Both the position numbers and the translations under genes were made by a program. Under the pieces are notes generated by a model, which searched no databases, was not told the DNA's origin, and was given only the letters and a program-made list of their open reading frames with translations. A stretch of DNA of 6,429 nt, from assembly GCA_013140405.1 (NCBI GenBank), contig JABFSV010000215.1, forward strand, positions 1-6,429, read 5' to 3'. Positions 1 through 5,536 of the stretch are shown here, piece after piece (position 1 is the first letter of the stretch; the number at the start of each line of letters is the position of its first letter). This DNA is from Methyloglobulus sp. GTDB taxonomy: Bacteria > Pseudomonadota > Gammaproteobacteria > Methylococcales > Methylomonadaceae.

Positions 1-119
1 GCAATAGTTGGCGGTGAAGGGGTTAGTATTTCCGCTTCTTCAGCGTTGGTGTTGGATATTGCGAAGAGCAGAAATACGAATAAAAAACGATACGCAGCAA
101 AACTTTTCAAATAATTCAT
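1..119 (-). CDS. dacA: D-alanyl-D-alanine carboxypeptidase (PBP5/6 type), N-terminal fragment
   Basis: Only the first 39 codons are present; the gene runs off the low end of the window. The reading starts at ATG 119-117 and gives MNYLKSFAAYRFLFVFLLFA, then ISNTNAEEAEILTPSPPTI. This is a typical Sec signal peptide: a basic start, a hydrophobic core at about residues 11-21, and a likely signal peptidase I site after Ala26 (NTNA, then EE). The mature start (EILTPSPPTI) resembles the segment just before the catalytic domain of periplasmic DacA proteins, but the SxxK, SxN and KTG motifs lie outside the window. DacA removes the terminal D-Ala from pentapeptide stems in the periplasm and is held at the inner membrane by a C-terminal amphipathic helix. 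The identification rests on this N-terminus and on position: dacA follows rlpA in E. coli and Pseudomonas. The start codon lies 52 bases after the rlpA stop. No Shine-Dalgarno sequence is visible. The name is an inference from context more than from sequence. Confidence 0.72.
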   Translation of the reverse strand, partial: MNYLKSFAAYRFLFVFLLFAISNTNAEEAEILTPSPPTI

Positions 120-130
120 GTATTAAGCAT
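116..130 (-). other. Possible four-codon minicistron overlapping the dacA start
   Basis: ATG at 130-128 followed by CTT AAT ACA and TGA at 118-116 reads MLNT and stops. Its TGA overlaps the dacA ATG as ATGA. This arrangement can allow a terminating ribosome to restart on the next gene, which would help here because dacA has no visible Shine-Dalgarno sequence. The minicistron has no ribosome binding site either, and one this short can easily arise by chance, so this is a note rather than a gene call. Confidence 0.15.
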
Positions 131-165
131 GGTTTCAGGATCAACAATTTCTTATTGTACCATGC
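127..165. repeat. Nested inverted repeats in the rlpA-dacA spacer
   Basis: The outer arms GCATGGT (127-133) and ACCATGC (159-165) are perfect 7-base complements. Inside them ACAAT (144-148) and ATTGT (154-158) form perfect 5-base arms around the loop TTCTT. The right-hand arms are contiguous, making a 12-base arm (154-165), while the left-hand arms are separated by 10 bases (134-143). In the minus-strand transcript this could fold into a two-part stem ending 7 bases before the dacA start codon. It is not a standard terminator: there is no GC-rich stem and no U run. It could be a protein-binding site, an RNA structure governing dacA translation, or chance. Confidence 0.35.
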
Positions 166-184
166 GTTATTTTAATTTTGTCTG
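154..184 (-). promoter_or_regulatory. Weak candidate sigma-70 promoter for dacA
   Basis: On the minus strand TACAAT (159-154) is preceded by TGG, giving the extended -10 form TG-N-TACAAT. A poor -35 candidate, CAGACA (184-179), matches TTGACA at four of six positions with a 19-base spacer, which is longer than ideal. It overlaps the end of rlpA. If used, transcription would start near 147, inside the inverted repeat, so that transcript would lack the upstream arms of the hairpin. Such AT-rich matches are common, so confidence is low. Confidence 0.22.
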
Positions 185-1035
185 GTTGCAGTGACTATCT
201 GAGGGTCTTTGATACCTATTTTTGCCAATTGGTAACTCAGCATTTCAGCATTTTGCTTCGACTTAATGGGTCCCATTTGCACTTTGTATAAGGTATTTTT
301 TCTTTGTTTTGAAGTATGAATGGTTGGCTCAGGCAGGTTGTGGGCGGCAATCTTGTCTTGCAATTTTAAAGCCTTGCTTTCACTACCAAAGCTGCCTACC
401 TGAAAATAGACTTTTTTGTTTTGGCTCTCTGCCGTTTTCTGGATTTGTGGCAGGGCTTGCATAGCTGAGATGGCCTTGATTTCTACTTTACCCGTCCCCT
501 CGCTCTGTATACCTAATTTTTTGGCGGCAGCGTAGGATAAATCCATAAGCCTGTTGCCAGAATAGGGGCCTCTGTCATTGATGCGGACAACAACGGTCTT
601 ATTGTTTTCTAAGTTAGTTACTTGGGCATAAGACGGAATCGGCAGGGTCTTATGGGCGGCGGTCATCTCATACATGTCAAAAATTTCGCCGTTAGCGGTC
701 TTTTTGCCATGGAAGCCTGGCCCATACCAGGAAGCTACACCCTGTTTTAGGTAGCGGGCGATTCGGGGTAACCAACTCTCCTGTTGTGCTGATTCTTCAG
801 CTTTATCAGTATCTTCTACGTTGAGAAAGGACTTTCCGCTTAATTCTATTATTGAATGATGCCTGGATTTGTTGCCTGTTTGGGAAGGTAGCTGTATGGC
901 TACCAAGGCGGCTTTGGGCGGCGAAGCGGGTTGGGAAATAAAGGGGGTTTGGATGGGTGCTTCGCTGATTTTAATCTGGTTACTCGAACAACTGCTGAGT
1001 ACCAGGATTAGTGGTATGGTTATGATTTTGTTCAT
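172..1035 (-). CDS. rlpA: RlpA, septal-ring lytic transglycosylase lipoprotein with SPOR domain
   Basis: The 287-residue protein has a lipoprotein signal peptide ending in LSSC, so Cys16 would be lipidated; Ser17 at the +2 position suggests sorting to the outer membrane. Residues 17-95 are a variable linker rich in Ser, Pro and Gln. A double-psi beta-barrel (RlpA/DPBB) domain follows at about 98-188 with ASWYGPGFHGKKTANGE, the segment MTAAHKTLP and VRINDRGPY. Glu117, Asp120, His128 and Asp154 sit where the acidic and histidine residues of active Pseudomonas RlpA are found, so cleavage of peptide-free (naked) glycan strands is plausible; E. coli RlpA lacks detectable activity by comparison. 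A C-terminal SPOR domain (about 207-284, starting KVYFQVGSF) should bind denuded septal peptidoglycan. The start at 1035 is chosen because it gives a short, complete lipoprotein signal peptide; this makes the gene overlap the end of mltB by 56 bases in another frame. The bases before the start (TTCCCTCTTCTT) are pyrimidine-rich with no Shine-Dalgarno sequence, so translation probably depends on ribosomes coming from mltB. Confidence 0.95.
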   Translation of the reverse strand: MNKIITIPLILVLSSCSSNQIKISEAPIQTPFISQPASPPKAALVAIQLPSQTGNKSRHHSIIELSGKSFLNVEDTDKAEESAQQESWLPRIARYLKQGVASWYGPGFHGKKTANGEIFDMYEMTAAHKTLPIPSYAQVTNLENNKTVVVRINDRGPYSGNRLMDLSYAAAKKLGIQSEGTGKVEIKAISAMQALPQIQKTAESQNKKVYFQVGSFGSESKALKLQDKIAAHNLPEPTIHTSKQRKNTLYKVQMGPIKSKQNAEMLSYQLAKIGIKDPQIVTATRQN

Positions 1036-2029
1036 AAGAAGAGGGAACTCTTTGATTAGAAATAGCTAGAATTAGCTGATAAACAGCTAGTGCGTAGAGA
1101 GGACTTTTGTTGTAGCGCGTAATAACATAAAAATTGTCTGATGCTGCCCATAATTCTTCGCCGTTCTCTTGTTCAAAAGCGATAATTTTCGCTTTTTTGG
1201 TTGAAAGTAAAGGTGTACTTATGTTTGGGTTTATTGAATTAGACGTGATTAACCTTAAATCTTCCTTAAGGTAAGGTAAGGATTGTGCTGATTTTCGACT
1301 TCCGTCACGAATTTGGACAATGACAGGCTGACCTGATTGCCAGCCATGTTTGGCAAAATAATTTGCTATGCTGGCGATCACATCATCAGGATTTTGCCAG
1401 ATGTCTCGATAATTATCTTTATTAAAATCAATAGCATAATTTCTATAACTGCTGGGCATGAATTGTGGCATTCCCATCGCGCCCGCATAAGAACCCTCCG
1501 GTTTTAAGGGATCGATATGCTCTTCTCGGCATAGCAAAAGAAAATGCTCCAATTCGCTACGAAAAAATTCACTGCGCGGTGGATAAGCAAAGGCGAGCGT
1601 GGATAAAGCGTCAATGACGCGATAACTGCCCGTGTGTTGTCCATACTGTGTTTCCACGCCGATAATGGCAACAATAATCGCCGCAGGTACGCCCGTGTCT
1701 TTTTCAACTACCGCCAAAGTTTCGGCATGTTCACGCCAGAATTGCACGCCGGCTTTGATGCGGGGTTCTTTTAGGAAGATTTTGCGGTATTTGTACCAAG
1801 GCAAGCCTTCGGATGGCTTTGAAATCTTCTTGATAATGCCTTCATTCAGCTCAACGTTATTGAATAGATCGGCAAGCGCCTTTTCATTAAATTGGTGCTT
1901 GGCGACCATTTGCTTAATAAACCCATCAACCGTCCCCTGATCTTTGATTGTGCCAGCGCCAGTACAGGACAAAATAGCAAAACAAGTGCAGAATACGGAC
2001 AGCCTAACAAATAAACCCATAAATTTCAT
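980..2029 (-). CDS. mltB: MltB, membrane-bound lytic murein transglycosylase B (GH103)
   Basis: The protein has 349 residues, near the usual length for MltB (361 in E. coli). It begins with a lipoprotein-like signal peptide ending AILSC, so Cys22 is the likely lipidated residue; Thr23 fits outer-membrane sorting. The lipobox is slightly unusual in having Leu at -2. The GH103 catalytic domain is clear: GVETQYG carries the predicted catalytic acid Glu126, followed by SYRVIDALSTLAF, the family motif SYAGAMGMPQFMPSSY (180-195), DIWQNPDDVIASIANYF and a conserved end NFYVITRYN (299-307) with LYALAVYQL. It cleaves the MurNAc-GlcNAc bond, forming 1,6-anhydro-MurNAc ends. After about residue 325 the tail, through Tyr332-Glu349, is hydrophilic and lies over the rlpA start in another frame. 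The ATG at 2029 lies 4 bases after the rodA stop, with no Shine-Dalgarno sequence, so coupling to rodA is likely; Met4 is an alternative start and also lacks one. A periplasmic SltB1-type relative is the main alternative, but the signal peptide favours MltB. Confidence 0.95.
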   Translation of the reverse strand: MKFMGLFVRLSVFCTCFAILSCTGAGTIKDQGTVDGFIKQMVAKHQFNEKALADLFNNVELNEGIIKKISKPSEGLPWYKYRKIFLKEPRIKAGVQFWREHAETLAVVEKDTGVPAAIIVAIIGVETQYGQHTGSYRVIDALSTLAFAYPPRSEFFRSELEHFLLLCREEHIDPLKPEGSYAGAMGMPQFMPSSYRNYAIDFNKDNYRDIWQNPDDVIASIANYFAKHGWQSGQPVIVQIRDGSRKSAQSLPYLKEDLRLITSNSINPNISTPLLSTKKAKIIAFEQENGEELWAASDNFYVITRYNKSPLYALAVYQLILAISNQRVPSSYEQNHNHTTNPGTQQLFE

Positions 2030-2033
2030 AGCG

Positions 2034-3167
2034 TTAATCAGGGATAAATTTTTTGTGGGTATGTATGGACATCAGGATGCCAAAACCAGCCAATAAAGTG
2101 ACGACTGACGTACCACCATAACTAATCATAGGCAAAGGTACGCCAACAACAGGCAGGACACCAATGACCATCCCTATATTGACGAATACGTAAACAAAGA
2201 AAGTGAAGGCCAGACTGCCAGCCAATAAACGGCTAAAAGTATCCTGGGCTTGTGATGCTATATATAAGCAGCGGCCAATTACCAAAAGATAAAGCACCAA
2301 CAGGCCAAGGCAGCCGAACAGACCAAATTCTTCGGCAAACACGGCAAAAATGAAATCGGTGGAGCTTTCCGGCAGGAATTCCAACTCAGACTGTTTGCTA
2401 CCCAGCCAACCTTTGCCGTATATGCCGCCAGAGCCAATCGCAATTTTCGACTGAATAATATGATAGCCTTTGCCCAACGGGTCAGCCTCAGGATCCAGGA
2501 GAGTTATGATTCGGGCGCGTTGATAATCATGAAGAAAATAATGCCAGACGACAGGAGTCAAAGCAGATAGGGATACAAAAATTGCCATAATCAAGCGCCA
2601 GGATAACCCTGCGAAAAACAGCACTGCCCCTCCCGAACTTGCAACCAAAATCGCTGTACCCAAGTCGGGTTGTTTGGCTATTAGTAACGTTGGTATCAGG
2701 ATAAGCACACCGGAAACCAGCAGTTGATGGGTTTTTAACGGCAAGGCGTGATCGGCAAGATACCAGGCGATCATCATTGGTGTCGTGATTTTTATCATTT
2801 CCGATGGTTGGAAACGAAAAAAACCAAGGTCAAGCCAACGTTGTGCGCCTTTGCCGATATGGCCCATCACCAAAACAGCAATGAGCAGGGCAATACCAAT
2901 GCCAAATAACAGTGCCGAATAGCGTTTAAATTGATAGGGATTAATGTGTGCCAGCACCGCCATGAGCAAAAAAGCCAAACCAACCCGTATAGCTTGCTTA
3001 ACCAGCAGCTCTATATCCTGGCTTCCCGCACTGTAAAGGACGACAAAACTCAAGCATGAAATAAGCAGCAGAGAGATTAATAAAGGAATATCAATATGCA
3101 ACTTGCTGAGAATACGTTCGACTAACGAAGGGGCATCAAATTGCTCGCGTCGGGACTCAATCTTCAT
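2034..3167 (-). CDS. rodA: RodA (MrdB), SEDS peptidoglycan glycosyltransferase
   Basis: The 377-residue polytopic inner-membrane protein (about ten hydrophobic segments) belongs to the SEDS family (RodA/FtsW). RodA polymerises lipid II into glycan strands for sidewall growth, working with PBP2. Visible family motifs are GKGAQRWLDLG (105-115), RFQPSE (118-123), KQPDLGTA (165-172), the extracellular loop motif GSKQSELEFLPE leading into STDFIFAVFAEE (269-280), and PLPMISYGGTS (345-354). Trp111 and Asp271 line up, with one constant offset of nine, with E. coli RodA Trp102 and Asp262, residues required for activity, so the enzyme looks intact. The hydrophilic head (about residues 1-25) is cytoplasmic. 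It is RodA rather than FtsW because it is paired with mrdA and because of the LPExxTDFIF form of the motif. The start lies 10 bases after the mrdA stop and has no Shine-Dalgarno sequence; a five-codon minicistron spans the gap. Confidence 0.97.
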   Translation of the reverse strand: MKIESRREQFDAPSLVERILSKLHIDIPLLISLLLISCLSFVVLYSAGSQDIELLVKQAIRVGLAFLLMAVLAHINPYQFKRYSALLFGIGIALLIAVLVMGHIGKGAQRWLDLGFFRFQPSEMIKITTPMMIAWYLADHALPLKTHQLLVSGVLILIPTLLIAKQPDLGTAILVASSGGAVLFFAGLSWRLIMAIFVSLSALTPVVWHYFLHDYQRARIITLLDPEADPLGKGYHIIQSKIAIGSGGIYGKGWLGSKQSELEFLPESSTDFIFAVFAEEFGLFGCLGLLVLYLLVIGRCLYIASQAQDTFSRLLAGSLAFTFFVYVFVNIGMVIGVLPVVGVPLPMISYGGTSVVTLLAGFGILMSIHTHKKFIPD

Positions 3168-3181
3168 ATTGGTATATTCAT
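3164..3181 (-). other. Possible five-codon minicistron linking mrdA and rodA
   Basis: ATG at 3181-3179 reads MNIPI and stops at TGA 3166-3164. Its start overlaps the mrdA stop as ATGA, and its stop overlaps the rodA start as ATGA, in a frame different from rodA. Ribosomes ending mrdA could therefore restart on the minicistron and then on rodA. This is seen directly in the sequence; any function is inference, since such short runs can be accidental. Confidence 0.2.
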
Positions 3182-5028
3182 GGCAGTGCCGTTTGCTTAT
3201 CGCTCAAATATTGCTTAATCACCTTGGCGGCTATGGGTGCAGCGACTGAGCCACCATGCCCACCATTTTCGGCTATCACCGCAACCGCAATCTTCGGGTT
3301 ATCAGCGGGTGCGAACGAGATAAACAAGGCATGGTCCCGCTGCTTAAAATCAATCGCATGTTCGTTATAACTGGCATTTTGTTTGATGTTAATAACCTGG
3401 GCAGTACCTGTTTTTCCGGCGATTTGATAGTTAATATCCAGCCCTATGCTTCTTGCTGTGCCTCGGTTACTGTGGACTACATTCACCATCGCAGCAATAA
3501 TTGTATTAATGTTGGCGGATTTTAGGGGAAGAGTAGTTTTGGGATTATTTTCACTGGGTTTGGTAACAGCGTCCGAAACAACTTTGTCTACCAAATGTGG
3601 GGTTACGATTTTGCCGTTGTTCGCTAAAGTGGCGGTGGCTTTGGCGAGTTGCAACGGGGTGACTTGATGGTAACCTTGGCCTATACCTGTAATGACCGTT
3701 TCGCCAGGAAACCAAACCTGATTTTTCTTGCTCAATTTCCATTCACGCGAAGGCAGCAACCCTGATTTTTCTCCCATTAAATCTATGCCCGTTTTTTCAC
3801 CAAAACCAAATTGTTGCAGAAAGGCGTGAATACGGTCGATGCCTAACATGCCCGCCAGCCGATAAAAATAAACATCACAAGACTGCGTCACCGCCTCGCT
3901 AACATTTACCGCACCGTGACCACCTTTGCGCCAATCCCGATAACGATGGGAATCATTGGGCAATTGGTAATAACCAGGGCATAAAAGTTGCTGGCGAACA
4001 CCGACCGTGTTGTATTCAAGCCCCGCCAATGCCATAAACGGTTTGATGGTCGAACCAGGCGGGTACAGGCCGCGCAGCGCACGGTTATAGAGGGGTTGGT
4101 CTGGCGAAGATTGCAGTGCTTGATAAGCTGGGCCGCTAATCCCGATAACAAAAGGGTTGGGGTCGAAACCGGGTCGGCTGACGAAAGTCAAAACGCCGCC
4201 TGTCTCAATTTCGATAGCGACAACGGCACCATTATATTTTTCCAAGGCATCATAAGCCGTTTTTTGCAGATCTATATCCAGCGTTAAATGCAGATTTGAC
4301 CCAGCTATCGGGGCGACTTCCTTGAGTGTTTTAAGTGGGCGGCCTTGGACATTAGTTTCTATTTCTGAATAACCTGTTTTGCCATGCAATTCAGTCTCAT
4401 AAGAACTTTCGACACCAAGTTTCCCGATGTAAGTGGAACCTCGATATTCAGAGATAGGTAACTCTTTCAATTCCTCTTCATTAATACGCCCAACATAACC
4501 CACAACATGGGCAGCCAAGTCACCATAAGGGTAGTGCCTTAGCTGACGGACATGGGCATCAACACCATGAAAATAGGGTCTGGCGACAGCAAACTTTGCC
4601 AGTTCTTCATCGGTAAGATTGGCTATCAAGGGGATGCTTGTAAAACGCTTTTGACGTTTACGTAGCCTTTGAAATTGCTCGATTTTTTCGTCGGGTATGT
4701 CGAGCAGTTGCTTCAATCTTGCCAACGTATTATCCAAATCGCTAACTTGGTCTGGAACAAGTTCCAGGCTGTAAGTTTGTGCATTTTCAGCTAGGATATT
4801 GCCGCGCTTATCATAGATCATTCCGCGAGAAGGGACGGTTGGCTCTATTTTGATACTGTTTTCTTTCGCCAGGGTGGCATAGTGCTGATGACCGACAACT
4901 TGCAAATACGCCAGCCGGACAATCAGGCAGACGGTCAGTAACACAATGATAACAAAAGCAGAAATGATCCGCCCCAGGAACAGTTGGCTCTCTACCGGAT
5001 TGTCCTTAAAGTTTAAAGTACGAGGCAT
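3178..5028 (-). CDS. mrdA: Penicillin-binding protein 2 (PBP2), elongation-specific DD-transpeptidase
   Basis: The 616-residue class B PBP (633 in E. coli) crosslinks new glycan made by RodA during sidewall elongation. A short cytoplasmic tail precedes one membrane anchor (about 19-42). The pedestal/dimerisation region (about 60-240) includes PSRGMIYDKRGNILAEN and the segment HYPYGDLAAHVVGYVGRI. The transpeptidase domain carries all three active-site motifs: Ser326-Thr-Ile-Lys329 in PPGSTIKPF, with Ser326 the acylated nucleophile; Ser383-Cys-Asp385, the SxD form typical of PBP2; and Lys539-Thr-Gly541 in AGKTGTAQ. Cys350, Asp365, His371 and Cys384 sit where a zinc site has been described in Acinetobacter PBP2. 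The first ATG at 5028 gives MPRTLNFKDNPVESQLF, matching the length of the E. coli tail before the anchor. It lies 19 bases after the mreD stop, and the bases just upstream (ATCACCTCTGCG) contain no Shine-Dalgarno sequence. Nothing is truncated. Confidence 0.98.
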   Translation of the reverse strand: MPRTLNFKDNPVESQLFLGRIISAFVIIVLLTVCLIVRLAYLQVVGHQHYATLAKENSIKIEPTVPSRGMIYDKRGNILAENAQTYSLELVPDQVSDLDNTLARLKQLLDIPDEKIEQFQRLRKRQKRFTSIPLIANLTDEELAKFAVARPYFHGVDAHVRQLRHYPYGDLAAHVVGYVGRINEEELKELPISEYRGSTYIGKLGVESSYETELHGKTGYSEIETNVQGRPLKTLKEVAPIAGSNLHLTLDIDLQKTAYDALEKYNGAVVAIEIETGGVLTFVSRPGFDPNPFVIGISGPAYQALQSSPDQPLYNRALRGLYPPGSTIKPFMALAGLEYNTVGVRQQLLCPGYYQLPNDSHRYRDWRKGGHGAVNVSEAVTQSCDVYFYRLAGMLGIDRIHAFLQQFGFGEKTGIDLMGEKSGLLPSREWKLSKKNQVWFPGETVITGIGQGYHQVTPLQLAKATATLANNGKIVTPHLVDKVVSDAVTKPSENNPKTTLPLKSANINTIIAAMVNVVHSNRGTARSIGLDINYQIAGKTGTAQVINIKQNASYNEHAIDFKQRDHALFISFAPADNPKIAVAVIAENGGHGGSVAAPIAAKVIKQYLSDKQTALP

Positions 5029-5047
5029 CGCAGAGGTGATTGGCCTG

Positions 5048-5536
5048 TTAATCAGTTTTGATTGGCTTTGCTAACCGGACAAAACGTAACACGGTATAAA
5101 CCAAAGGCCAACAAACAGTACCTACAAAAACAGGAAGCCAAAAAGTAGGTTTTAATTCCGCAGTCTGTTGAATATTTTTTATGAAAAACAGCAAAAGCTG
5201 GGATAGCAACAAGCAAAAAAAGATAAATAACGCTTGTTGGATGAAAGGTAACTGGCGCAGCCGCTTATGTAACATCAGGCAAATATAAATCACCAGCGAA
5301 TAGGCCAGTGCATACTGGCCCAATAACCGCCCAGTCAACACATCGGTAAGCAAACCGAATATCCAAGCATGGAAAATACCAACACGTTCAGGAACAGCTA
5401 GTGACCAATAGATAAGGACTAATAGCACCCAATCAGGATTGTAAACTGCAAATATGGCAGATAAAGGGGCTATTTTAAGGCCCATAGCGAAGACAATTGT
5501 CAGGACAATACGCCCAAAGCCGTAGTTATTGCTCAT
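5048..5536 (-). CDS. mreD: MreD, rod-shape-determining inner membrane protein
   Basis: The 162-residue, strongly hydrophobic protein has the same length as E. coli MreD and about five membrane-spanning stretches (roughly 8-30, 35-47, 53-87, 100-119 and 132-152, the third probably holding two). The conserved part is NPDWVLLVLIYWSLAVPERVG (33-53) followed by AWIFGLLTDVLTG and LLGQYALAYSLV (71-82). MreD is an inner-membrane member of the elongasome that binds MreC and modulates its action on PBP2-RodA; no enzymatic activity is known. The start at 5536 overlaps the end of mreC by 11 bases, and this gene alone in the window has a good Shine-Dalgarno sequence at suitable spacing. The identification is firm from both motif and position between mreC and mrdA. 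Confidence 0.96.
   Translation of the reverse strand: MSNNYGFGRIVLTIVFAMGLKIAPLSAIFAVYNPDWVLLVLIYWSLAVPERVGIFHAWIFGLLTDVLTGRLLGQYALAYSLVIYICLMLHKRLRQLPFIQQALFIFFCLLLSQLLLFFIKNIQQTAELKPTFWLPVFVGTVCWPLVYTVLRFVRLAKPIKTD

Noticed and set aside
127..165. Rho-independent terminator after rlpA
   Set aside because: The stem is interrupted, AT-rich in its inner part and has no T run in either direction, so read-through into dacA is more likely.
869..1069. Plus-strand open frame of 66 codons across the rlpA-mltB junction
   Set aside because: It has a hydrophobic stretch, but this is the complement of the RlpA signal peptide region; no independent support as a small membrane protein or toxin.
1504..1707. 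Minus-strand 67-codon frame inside mltB
   Set aside because: It is an alternative frame over the GH103 core motifs of mltB, rich in Arg and Ser, with no family resemblance.
1632..1940. Plus-strand open frame of 102 codons opposite mltB
   Set aside because: It lies wholly inside the conserved catalytic part of mltB, has no recognisable family features, and its Cys/Ser-rich composition is typical of an antisense shadow.
3988..4287. Plus-strand open frame of 99 codons opposite mrdA
   Set aside because: It overlaps the transpeptidase domain of PBP2, which is clearly coding on the other strand; no ribosome binding site or domain supports it.
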